A model generated the notes under the pieces. That model had not been told where the DNA came from. It did no database searches and saw nothing but the letters and a program-made list of their open reading frames with translations. DNA of 16,194 nt, from positions 1-16,194 of the forward strand of contig CAMZNQ010000075.1 of the NCBI GenBank assembly GCA_947313765.1, read 5' to 3'. The position numbers and the translations under genes were made by a program. The DNA is from an uncultured Sulfurovum sp. (GTDB lineage Bacteria; Campylobacterota; Campylobacteria; Campylobacterales; Sulfurovaceae). This document shows positions 1-7,121 of this stretch, piece after piece (position 1 is the first letter of the stretch; the number at the start of each line of letters is the position of its first letter).

Positions 1-206
1 CCTTCAGCTTTGAAGTAAACGATTGTATATACACCACGTTCATTTTTTGCAACAGGATAAGCAAGTTTTCTCATACCCATATTATTTGTAGCAAGAATCT
101 CAGCACCTTCACGTACAAGAATCGCTTCAATTTTTGCAATGTTAGATGCTATCTCTTCATCTGTAAGTGTAGGTTTAAGTACGTACAGTGTTTCATAGTT
201 ATTCAT
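1..206 (-). CDS. rpsF: 30S ribosomal protein S6, C-terminus beyond window
   Basis: This encodes ribosomal protein S6, which binds 16S rRNA together with S18 in the small-subunit platform. The visible 68 codons read MNNYETLYVLKPTLTDEEIA at the N-terminus, followed by an alpha-helical stretch, a GMRKLAYPV segment and a GVYTIVYF beta strand, all typical of S6. The family is about 95-140 residues, so roughly the last third lies left of the window. The start ATG is at 206, with an AAGGAA ribosome-binding site at 211-216 just upstream. In this phylum rpsF is normally followed by ssb and rpsR, so those genes would be expected to the left. A -10 box and a possible structured leader lie upstream and are listed separately. 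Identification is firm. Confidence 0.95.
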   Translation of the reverse strand, partial: MNNYETLYVLKPTLTDEEIASNIAKIEAILVREGAEILATNNMGMRKLAYPVAKNERGVYTIVYFKAE

Positions 207-227
207 TGTGTTCCTTTTGGTTTAATA

Positions 228-267
228 GCCCATTTCAATTAGTCAAGTGACTATCCAAATAATGAGC
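228..267 (-). promoter_or_regulatory. possible structured leader of rpsF
   Basis: In the rpsF leader, GCTCATT can pair with AATGGGC (7 pairs, one G-U), enclosing a second stem TAGTC/GACTA with loop ACTT. The two stems are separated by an asymmetric internal loop of 7 and 5 bases. Many bacteria autoregulate rpsF through an S6:S18-binding leader with two stems and an internal loop. The conserved CCG of that motif is not evident here, so this is only a structural suggestion. Confidence 0.3.
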
Positions 268-285
268 AAGAATTTTGGAAATGAT

Positions 286-291
286 ATTCTA
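286..291 (-). promoter_or_regulatory. candidate extended -10 promoter of rpsF
   Basis: On the minus strand the sequence reads TGATAGAAT, a TGn extended -10 with hexamer TAGAAT. No clear -35 is visible, which is usual in Campylobacterota. Transcription would start near 279 and give a leader of about 70 bases before the rpsF ATG. Confidence 0.5.
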
Positions 292-416
292 TCACAAAGA
301 GTATTTATTTTTAATAAAAATATACGATTATCTATTTTATATATAATATATTGAGAAGTTTTTAGATAAAAAATCTTTTTTTTATTAAAATAATATAAAA
401 ATATATCATTACTAGG

Positions 417-440
417 TATAATAAAATTATAGCAAAGGAG
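417..440 (+). promoter_or_regulatory. -10 box and ribosome-binding site of the hybrid kinase gene
   Basis: TATAAT lies at 417-422 and a strong Shine-Dalgarno AAAGGAG at 434-440, five bases before the ATG at 446. Transcription starting near 429 would leave a very short leader. The upstream region (about 300-415) is extremely A/T-rich, as Campylobacterota promoters usually are. Confidence 0.55.
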
Positions 441-445
441 AGTAG

Positions 446-2635
446 ATGAAAGAAGAAGTTAAATATTCTATATTGAGTAATTTGTTAAATCCATTTAAAC
501 TAATAGATAAAATTCTTTACTGTTTTAAATCTAAAGAGTTACAGAGAAAAAATTTAGAAACTTTTTTAGAAAGTTTAGAAAATCAAGTTGATAGAGATAG
601 ATTATTAGAATTTAAAAAACATATAGATAGTGGAGAAGATAGAAAAATTTACTCTTTTATATCAAATATTCTTTTAGAGTTACAAGAGAGCAGAGAAGAG
701 TCAGATAGAGCAAATAGAACAAAGAGCCTCTTTTTAGCTAATATGTCTCATGAGATTCGTACACCACTTAATGGTATTATTGGATTTACAAAATTTTTAA
801 AATCTACCGATTTAAATAGCGAACAGTATGAATTTGTAAATGTTATTAGAAATAGTTCAGAAGATTTACTATCTATTATTAATGACGTGTTAGATATATC
901 AAAAATAGAGAATGGAACTATCGAGCTTGAAGAGGTGTTCTTTAATCCCATTGAGGAGTTTGAGAATGTTGTTGAGTTGTACTCTACAAACGCCTTAAAG
1001 AAAGAGATAGATTTCTCCTTATGGATTGACCCAAAATTTTCATCTAAAATGTTAAAAAGTGACCCATCTAAAATTAAACAAGTTTTAATAAATCTAATCT
1101 CTAATGCTATTAAATTTACTGAAAAAGGAGGTTCTGTAGCTGTTATTATTAAAGAGATAGATAGTAGAGACGATAGTGTATCTATTAAATTTTCAGTAAA
1201 AGATACAGGAGTTGGAATATCTGAAGAGAGTAGAGAGAAAGTATTTAATGCTTTTACACAAGCAGATACCTCTATTTCAAGAAAATATGGTGGCACAGGA
1301 TTAGGACTTACAATATCTTCAAATATTGTAAATATCTTAGGTGGAGCATTAATTTTAAATAGCAAAATAGGAGAGGGTTCAACTTTCTCTTTCGTATTAA
1401 ATGTAGATAAAAAAGATATAAAAGTAGAAAGAAGAGAGGAGAGACCAATGAAAATATCAATTTATTCAGATTCTAATGTAAAAGATAGATACTCTGACCA
1501 CTTTTTAGAGAGTTATATATCTTTAATATCCAAAGATGTATCTATTAAACGATTTAAAAATTTTGAAGAGTGTATAGAGGGATATAGTAGTAAAATATAC
1601 AACATAATATATATACATATTGATAATAATAGTATTGAAGAGATTAAAAAAGTTATTAGATTACGCAACTCTCATACAAAAATAGTTTTGGTTGTAAAAC
1701 TAAATAGACATCAAGAGTTACAGAGATTAAATTCGGAACATTTAGAGGTTATGTATGAACCCGTCACCTTTTCAAAGGTTCAAAACTCTTTAAAAGCATT
1801 AAATATTACAAAAAATATAGATAATAGACGTAGAGTTCCTCAAAAAAAAGAGAAGCTATTTAAAGATATTCATGCTCTTGTTGTTGAAGATAATCCTATT
1901 AATCAAAAGATGATTCAGCATACTCTTAAAAATATGGGAATTAGTTCAGAGTGTGCCGATAATGGTCAAGAGGGATTAAATAAATATATCAAGAGTAGTA
2001 GAGAGTATGATGTTATATTTATGGATATACAGATGCCCGTACTAAATGGTGTTGATGCAACAATAAAAATCATAGATTATGAGAATAGAGAAAAGATAAA
2101 ACATACACCTATTATTGCAGTTACGGCAAATGCATTAAAAGGAGACAGAGAAAGATTTTTATCAGAAGGTATGGATGAATATATCTCTAAACCAATTAAA
2201 GTAGATAAATTTATATCTATATTGAAGAAATTTTTTCCATTAGCAAACGAAGAGAGTAGTAGTTCAGATATGAAAGATATTCTTCTATATAAGAGAACGA
2301 CTACAGAATCAAAGATAATCTCAGCTATTTTAAATAAACTAAACTATTCAGTAGAAGTAGCTAAAGATATAGATGATTTAAAGAGTAATCTGGATAAAGA
2401 GAGTTATAAATGTATTTTACTAGATAGAGTAGATGATGAATATCTTCACAATAAGGTAACAGAGATTATAAAATCAAAAAATATTCCAAGTCTACTATTT
2501 GTAGATAGTAGCAATACCATTGTCTCTAGTGACAAAGAGAATTACACATTTATATCAGATACTTTAGCAGACTATATAAGCATAAAAGAGAGAGTAGATT
2601 ATATGATAGAGATGAATAGTAGTAGAGCATCTTAG
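446..2635 (+). CDS. soluble hybrid histidine kinase with three receiver-like domains
   Basis: This is a hybrid sensor kinase that autophosphorylates a histidine and passes the phosphate to its own receiver. There is no signal peptide or membrane segment, so it should be cytoplasmic. Residues 1-90 form a helical input region without a recognised sensor domain. The HisKA H-box [10 protein letters not shown] gives His102. The ATPase domain shows the N-box around Asn220, DTGVGIS at 253-259 and GGTGLGL at 282-288. A receiver at about 474-595 is complete: Glu481/Asp482, phospho-acceptor Asp527, Thr560 and Lys582. Residues 335-450 look like a receiver with its acceptor replaced by His391. Residues 611-715 look like a third one, with Asp660 in place but no acidic pair. 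No Hpt domain is seen. The gene ends one base before the convergent holA stop. The kinase assignment is certain; its signal and partner are unknown. Confidence 0.93.
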   Translation: MKEEVKYSILSNLLNPFKLIDKILYCFKSKELQRKNLETFLESLENQVDRDRLLEFKKHIDSGEDRKIYSFISNILLELQESREESDRANRTKSLFLANMSHEIRTPLNGIIGFTKFLKSTDLNSEQYEFVNVIRNSSEDLLSIINDVLDISKIENGTIELEEVFFNPIEEFENVVELYSTNALKKEIDFSLWIDPKFSSKMLKSDPSKIKQVLINLISNAIKFTEKGGSVAVIIKEIDSRDDSVSIKFSVKDTGVGISEESREKVFNAFTQADTSISRKYGGTGLGLTISSNIVNILGGALILNSKIGEGSTFSFVLNVDKKDIKVERREERPMKISIYSDSNVKDRYSDHFLESYISLISKDVSIKRFKNFEECIEGYSSKIYNIIYIHIDNNSIEEIKKVIRLRNSHTKIVLVVKLNRHQELQRLNSEHLEVMYEPVTFSKVQNSLKALNITKNIDNRRRVPQKKEKLFKDIHALVVEDNPINQKMIQHTLKNMGISSECADNGQEGLNKYIKSSREYDVIFMDIQMPVLNGVDATIKIIDYENREKIKHTPIIAVTANALKGDRERFLSEGMDEYISKPIKVDKFISILKKFFPLANEESSSSDMKDILLYKRTTTESKIISAILNKLNYSVEVAKDIDDLKSNLDKESYKCILLDRVDDEYLHNKVTEIIKSKNIPSLLFVDSSNTIVSSDKENYTFISDTLADYISIKERVDYMIEMNSSRAS

Positions 2636-2636
2636 T

Positions 2637-3614
2637 TTACAAAAAACTCTGAATTTTAATAAATGCTCCATATAAAAGAGACTCTCTATCTATGGAACTA
2701 CTCTTTTTCATCTCTATCTCTAACTCAAATAGAGACTCATATATCTTAAGAAGAGTAGAGCTTTTTATCTTTAATGATAAAACTCCTTTCTGTTGCTCTA
2801 TATCTTTTGGTAATTTATATCCCAATATCGCCTTAGAGTCTATATTGCCATTTAGTTTAAAATAGGCATGAAATAGAAATAGTTGATTTACAAAAAACTC
2901 TGTTGAACGAACTATATAAAACTCATCTTCTCCTAAATCTAATATTTGATTTACTTTTTTTATTATAGGTCTGTTTTCAAATAGGTCTACAAGTAAATCC
3001 TCTATGGCTAGAGGTGCTGTTGAGTATACTAACCTATCTATATCTTTTGAGGTTACTCTCCCTTTTAAAATAGCCAATTTATTTAGTTCATTCGCAGATA
3101 GCTCCAAATTATTATTTAGTAGAAGCATTAAGTGTTGTAAAGTACTATGGTCAATATCTAATCCAATCTCCATAGACTTTTTGTAGAGAATATTAATGCT
3201 TTGGTTGATATTTGGTTCAAAGAGTCTTACCCAGTTTCCACCATTTTTAGGAGAGAAAGATGATTGTAAACTCTTAGCACTACTTGCTTTTCCTTTAAAA
3301 TGAAATATGAAAAAGCTATCTATATTCTTATTAACCAAAGATATGAGTATATCTAACTCTTTTTTAGGAATCTTTTTATCTCGTTTAATAATAAGCATAT
3401 TAGCCCCTCCAAATAGTGAAGTTTGAGAGAGATATCTTTTTGCTTTATCAAAAGAGTAATCATCAAAATATAGAGTTAACAGAGAGTTAGAAGTATCTGT
3501 AATGTTAATGTAGTGTTGTATGTAGGAGTTAATAGTATACTCATTATCCCCATAAAGTAAAATGGCTCTTGGAGGATTTTTATGAAGTAGATTTTCAAAC
3601 TCTCTTTGATACAT
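2637..3614 (-). CDS. holA: DNA polymerase III, delta subunit
   Basis: This is the delta subunit of the clamp loader, which opens the beta sliding clamp. The protein is 325 residues, typical for HolA. Its N-terminus has the family's LLYGDNEYTIN stretch, where other loaders carry a P-loop. A middle helical region includes LELSANELNKLAIL (about 170-183), matching the HolA pattern in which a lysine of the lid domain is conserved. The C-terminal collar-like helices end in a DRESLLYGAFIKI segment. Overall identity in this family is low, so the call rests on length, these segments and context. Its ATG lies one base after the rnr stop, so the two genes are almost certainly co-transcribed. This rnr-holA order is also found in Helicobacter and other Campylobacterota. 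Confidence 0.85.
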   Translation of the reverse strand: MYQREFENLLHKNPPRAILLYGDNEYTINSYIQHYINITDTSNSLLTLYFDDYSFDKAKRYLSQTSLFGGANMLIIKRDKKIPKKELDILISLVNKNIDSFFIFHFKGKASSAKSLQSSFSPKNGGNWVRLFEPNINQSINILYKKSMEIGLDIDHSTLQHLMLLLNNNLELSANELNKLAILKGRVTSKDIDRLVYSTAPLAIEDLLVDLFENRPIIKKVNQILDLGEDEFYIVRSTEFFVNQLFLFHAYFKLNGNIDSKAILGYKLPKDIEQQKGVLSLKIKSSTLLKIYESLFELEIEMKKSSSIDRESLLYGAFIKIQSFL

Positions 3615-3615
3615 A

Positions 3616-5580
3616 CTATAACTCCATCACATCTTTTTCACACTTAGCCACAAACTCTCCTTGAATCTTAGCCATAGCAATATCTACACTATCAATTTTA
3701 ACAATAACCCTATCAAAAAGCATAACATTATCCCCTCTTAAATTAACAGTAACTCCCTCAACTTCAGACTCTAAGATAGCTTTTGCATTCTCTCCTACCT
3801 CTACTACATTGGCTTTAAACTCTTCTCCCACATGTTTTTCTGCCCAACGTGCTAATTTTCTATCTCTAAAGTCCCACTCTGCTTTAGTAGATTCACGCTC
3901 TAACTCTGAAACTCTTTGACAAAGAGGCTCTATATTTCTAAGTAGATACTCATTTTGCTCTCTATCCTCTTTTAAGTCTGCTTTTATAAGACGGTGTAAG
4001 ATGAGGTCGGAGTATCTTCTAATTGGAGAGGTAAAGTGTGAATAGTGGCTAAAACCAAGTCCAAAGTGACCCTCATTATTGGCAGAGTAGTTTGCCTGTT
4101 TAAGTGATTTGATAACCATTGCATCAACTTGTGAAGCTATTCCCATACTATCTGCCTCTTTTTGAATGGCACGGATAAGCGAGGGGGAGTCATCATACTC
4201 ATTTACAAATAATCCAATAGATGCTAACTCCTCCAAAAGCTCCTCTAGTTTACTAAGTTGTGGTGGTGTATGTATCCTAAAAATTCCATACTCAAACCGT
4301 TTAGCACTAGCTTGATTTGCTAAGAGCATACACTCTTCAATGAGTGAGTGTGAAGGTGTCCCTGTCTCAACTGATGTATTTTTTAATTCATGGTTTGAAT
4401 CAATAGACAATTTAATCTCTTCACTTCTAAAATCAAATCCATCTCTTAATCGTCTTTTACGAAGTCGTTGAGTAATCTTTTGTAGTGGAAGAAGATACTC
4501 TAAAATTCTTTTTTCATCTTCTTTTTCAATATTCTCTCCACTACTCTCTATAATTCTATCTACCTCATCATAGTGAAATCTTCTTTTAGAGTGGATAATC
4601 GCTTCAAAAAAATCCTCTTTTATTGGTAACAGAGTATCTCTATCTAGCTCTATTTTAGCTACAAATGCAAGTCTATCTACATGAGGCTTTAGTGAACAGA
4701 TGTTTTCAGAGAGTTCACGAGGTAGCATAGGAAAAGATTTATGAGGAAAATATGTGGTAAATCCACGTCTCTTTGCTTCAGTATCTATTGGGGAAAAGTA
4801 CTCTACATAGTGACTTACATCGGCAATGGCAACATAAAGAGTGTAATTTTCCATATCAAAGTAGATAGCATCATCAAAATCTTTTGCTGTTACAGGGTCA
4901 ATTGTACAGAAATCTAAATGAGTCAAATCGGTACGAGTAGGGTGTTCCTCTCGTGTAACACTCTTTTCAACCTCTTTAGCTTGTGTCACACAATCCTCTT
5001 CAAAAATATCAGAAGCCCTTTTATATAGTGCTAAAGATATTTTTTCATCCACCTTAGGGTCTCCCAAATCTCCAAATATCTCCATAACCTCTTCAGTTTG
5101 ACTATCTACCTTTAAGACAGTTCCAAGTTTAAAGGCTTTTAAATCCATACCTTCCATTTTTGCATTTGTTGGAAGCCCCGTTTTAATATCAATAATCTCA
5201 AAAACATCAGACTCGTTACGATTAGTATATACAATTTGATAAACATGAGCTTTACGAATGACCAGTAGCACTTTAGCCGAAGCACGACCACGCCGTGCAA
5301 TAATACGCTTTACTACAACATCATCGCTAGGATTTGCATCTCCCATATCTTGTGCCTCTACTACTAAATCTTTCTGCTCTTTAGTTTGAGCCTCTACAAA
5401 ACCTTTTCCCTCTCTATTGACATATAGTTGCCCCACACGATATAGAGATTTAAGCTTCCAAAGTCCCTCTATCTCCTCTATTGCTCCAAGTTGTTTAAGT
5501 GCCTGAAAGCTATTTTTATCTTCTAGTTCTAGGTCAGATTCCATAAATCCGTTTATAAGCTGTATTCCAAATGGAGACAT
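3616..5580 (-). CDS. rnr: ribonuclease R family 3'-5' exoribonuclease
   Basis: This is a processive 3'-to-5' exoribonuclease of the RNase II/R (VacB) family that degrades structured RNA. The RNB catalytic domain starts near residue 215 and carries TIDPVTAKDFDDA (226-238). This supplies the four metal-binding aspartates Asp228, Asp234, Asp236 and Asp237. The HFTSPIRRYSDL signature is at 515-526. An S1-type RNA-binding domain occupies about 582-645, and a cold-shock-like domain precedes the catalytic core. At 654 residues it is shorter than the roughly 810-residue E. coli enzyme, lacking much of the N- and C-terminal extensions, but close to the short Campylobacterota form. The ATG at 5580 is preceded by GGAGAAAGGA. 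It is followed directly by holA. Confidence 0.93.
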   Translation of the reverse strand: MSPFGIQLINGFMESDLELEDKNSFQALKQLGAIEEIEGLWKLKSLYRVGQLYVNREGKGFVEAQTKEQKDLVVEAQDMGDANPSDDVVVKRIIARRGRASAKVLLVIRKAHVYQIVYTNRNESDVFEIIDIKTGLPTNAKMEGMDLKAFKLGTVLKVDSQTEEVMEIFGDLGDPKVDEKISLALYKRASDIFEEDCVTQAKEVEKSVTREEHPTRTDLTHLDFCTIDPVTAKDFDDAIYFDMENYTLYVAIADVSHYVEYFSPIDTEAKRRGFTTYFPHKSFPMLPRELSENICSLKPHVDRLAFVAKIELDRDTLLPIKEDFFEAIIHSKRRFHYDEVDRIIESSGENIEKEDEKRILEYLLPLQKITQRLRKRRLRDGFDFRSEEIKLSIDSNHELKNTSVETGTPSHSLIEECMLLANQASAKRFEYGIFRIHTPPQLSKLEELLEELASIGLFVNEYDDSPSLIRAIQKEADSMGIASQVDAMVIKSLKQANYSANNEGHFGLGFSHYSHFTSPIRRYSDLILHRLIKADLKEDREQNEYLLRNIEPLCQRVSELERESTKAEWDFRDRKLARWAEKHVGEEFKANVVEVGENAKAILESEVEGVTVNLRGDNVMLFDRVIVKIDSVDIAMAKIQGEFVAKCEKDVMEL

Positions 5581-5646
5581 TTTAATCCTTTCTCCCTATG
5601 TTTAAGAGTACAACTCTATCTAAAATTATGTTTATATCTGTTTAGA

Positions 5647-5666
5647 GATTTGAACTATATCAAATC
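5647..5666 (-). promoter_or_regulatory. palindrome covering a candidate rnr -10 box
   Basis: A perfect inverted repeat GATTTGA-N6-TCAAATC lies in the divergent rnr/rsmD spacer. Its 6-base centre, read on the minus strand, is TATAGT preceded by TGA, that is an extended -10. Transcription from it would start near 5647, with a leader of about 65 bases to the rnr ATG. The overlap of dyad and -10 suggests an operator, but this is inference from position alone. Confidence 0.35.
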
Positions 5667-5703
5667 GTGAACTTCAAATTTATATCTAATTCTATTAAAT
5701 ATT

Positions 5704-5712
5704 TGTTATAAT
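5704..5712 (+). promoter_or_regulatory. extended -10 promoter of rsmD
   Basis: TGTTATAAT at 5704-5712 is a full extended -10 box. An ATG at 5715 lies only three bases downstream, before the expected transcription start near 5720. That ATG therefore cannot be used from this promoter, which supports translation from the ATG at 5745. Confidence 0.7.
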
Positions 5713-5744
5713 TCATGAAATATAACATTAGAAAAAGAGAAAAT

Positions 5745-6356
5745 ATGGCAAAAAAACAGGAAAATTTTAGAACAAATATAATAGCAGGAGATTTCAAAGG
5801 AAAAATCATTGAGATTCCAAATATATTTACAACTCGTAGTTCAAAAGGAATTTTAAAAGAGTCTCTTTTCAATACTTTACAATTTGATATTATTGATAAA
5901 AACTTTGTAGAGGTATTCTCTGGTTCAGGCTCCATTGGTTTAGAGGCATTAAGTAGAGGGGCTTCTAACTGTTTCTTTATAGAATACAATAAAATAGCCT
6001 ATAGAGTTCTTCAAGAGAACATTAAGAGATTAAACCCTTCTAAATGTCACCATATCTTTGGAGATAGCTTTGAGAAGTTTGAGACAGTTCTATCTATGGT
6101 TAAAAATAGTAGCCAAAAGACATACTTCTATTTTGACCCACCATTCTCTTCTCGTGATGGAATGGATGATATATATGAAAAAACAATAGAGTTGATAGAG
6201 AAGATAGATGTAAATATCTGTATGATGGTTATTGTAGAGCATATGAGCAATTTAGATATGCCAGAGAGCATAGGAGAGTTAGAGCAGGTTAAGCGTAAAA
6301 AGTTTGGACGCTCCACCATGACATATTATGCTCCAAAGGAGAATTTTGATGCGTAA
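5745..6356 (+). CDS. rsmD: 16S rRNA (guanine966-N2)-methyltransferase RsmD
   Basis: This SAM-dependent enzyme methylates the 2-amino group of G966 in 16S rRNA within the assembling 30S subunit. The 203-residue protein shows the N-terminal family stretch NIIAGDFKGKIIEIP, then RSSKGILKESLFNTL (31-45). The SAM-binding motif VFSGSGSIGLEALSRGA spans 57-73, and the catalytic DPPF is at 131-134. A C-terminal KKFGRSTMTYY corresponds to the family's final beta strand. The start at 5745 (MAKKQENF) is preferred over an in-frame ATG at 5715, because the latter sits immediately after the -10 box. A weak purine-rich GAAAAAGAGA precedes 5745. The stop overlaps the start of the next gene, so the two are co-transcribed. 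Confidence 0.88.
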   Translation: MAKKQENFRTNIIAGDFKGKIIEIPNIFTTRSSKGILKESLFNTLQFDIIDKNFVEVFSGSGSIGLEALSRGASNCFFIEYNKIAYRVLQENIKRLNPSKCHHIFGDSFEKFETVLSMVKNSSQKTYFYFDPPFSSRDGMDDIYEKTIELIEKIDVNICMMVIVEHMSNLDMPESIGELEQVKRKKFGRSTMTYYAPKENFDA

Positions 6357-7080
6357 TGATGACCATATAGCACTTTTTATAGATTGTGATAATATATCAC
6401 ATAGAGCCATTGAGGGGATTATTGGAGAGCTTAGCAAGTATGGAGTTGTTAACATTCGTCAAGCCTATGGAAATTGGACAAAAGAGAACCTAAAAAATTG
6501 GGAAGCAAAGCTTTTAGAGTTTGCCATTAAACCGATACAACAGTTTGATTACTCAAAGCAGAAAAATGCAACAGATATTCTTATGACTATTGATGCTATG
6601 GATATGTTACATACAAAAAAGATAGATGCTTTTGCATTTGCTACAAGTGATTCCGATTTTACTCCTGTGGTTATGCGTGTACAACAAGAGGGGATTAAAG
6701 TTTTTGGTTTTGGAGAGAAGAAGACACCTAAAGCATTTATGGCTGGGTGTTCACAATTTATATTTACTGAAAATTTAATGGAATCAGAAAAAGAGTATGA
6801 ACAAAAAGTAGTAGAGAAGAAGAGAACAGAAGTAGATTTAAAAAATGACAAGTGGCTACTAAAACTTTTAGATAATGCCTCTACACAGACAATGGATGAG
6901 TTTGGTTGGTCAAATCTTTCAGATATGGGTATCTATATAAACAACAATTCATCTTTCTCTCCTGTAAATTATGGTTTTAAAAAGTTAAGTTCACTTTTGA
7001 AAGCATTAGGGCGTTATGATATCTATATAGATGAAGAGAGTAAACAGATGAGTGTACGTTCAAAAAATTATAGAGCGTAA
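6349..7080 (+). CDS. NYN-domain ribonuclease with C-terminal LOTUS/OST-HTH-like domain
   Basis: This 243-residue protein is of the NYN (DUF88, LabA-like) PIN-superfamily. It is predicted to be a metal-dependent RNA nuclease in the cytoplasm. Acidic residues of the PIN-like site are visible: Asp12 and Asp14 in ALFIDCDN, Asp76 in NATDILMTID (with Asp82), and Asp101/Asp103 in ATSDSDF. A charged linker (about 145-165) leads to a C-terminal domain (about 168-238) with the WSNLSDMG ... FKKLSSLLKAL pattern of OST-HTH/LOTUS domains, which bind RNA in other proteins. The ATG at 6349 has a strong AAAGGAG at 6335-6341 and overlaps the rsmD stop by a few bases. An upstream ATG at 6328 lacks such a site. 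Target RNA is unknown. Pairing with rsmD hints at a link to RNA, but this is inference. Confidence 0.82.
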   Translation: MRNDDHIALFIDCDNISHRAIEGIIGELSKYGVVNIRQAYGNWTKENLKNWEAKLLEFAIKPIQQFDYSKQKNATDILMTIDAMDMLHTKKIDAFAFATSDSDFTPVVMRVQQEGIKVFGFGEKKTPKAFMAGCSQFIFTENLMESEKEYEQKVVEKKRTEVDLKNDKWLLKLLDNASTQTMDEFGWSNLSDMGIYINNNSSFSPVNYGFKKLSSLLKALGRYDIYIDEESKQMSVRSKNYRA

Positions 7081-7086
7081 GGTTTA

Positions 7087-7115
7087 TGTTATAATTCATT
7101 AATATATATAAAGGA
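7087..7115 (+). promoter_or_regulatory. extended -10 and ribosome-binding site of the VWA gene
   Basis: TGTTATAAT lies at 7087-7095, directly after the stop of the preceding gene, and AAGGA at 7111-7115, six bases before the ATG at 7122. The VWA gene therefore has its own promoter and need not depend on the rsmD operon. Confidence 0.65.
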
Positions 7116-7121
7116 TAAACC

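Noticed and set aside
748..1365. Long minus-strand frame inside the kinase gene
   Set aside because: Shadow of the coding strand; the plus-strand protein carries all kinase motifs.
5715..5744. Upstream ATG that would extend RsmD by ten residues
   Set aside because: It begins three bases after the -10 box TGTTATAAT, so it precedes the expected transcript start and has no ribosome-binding site.
6328..6348. Upstream ATG that would extend the NYN protein by seven residues
   Set aside because: No ribosome-binding site; the strong AAAGGAG at 6335-6341 points to the ATG at 6349, where homology also begins.
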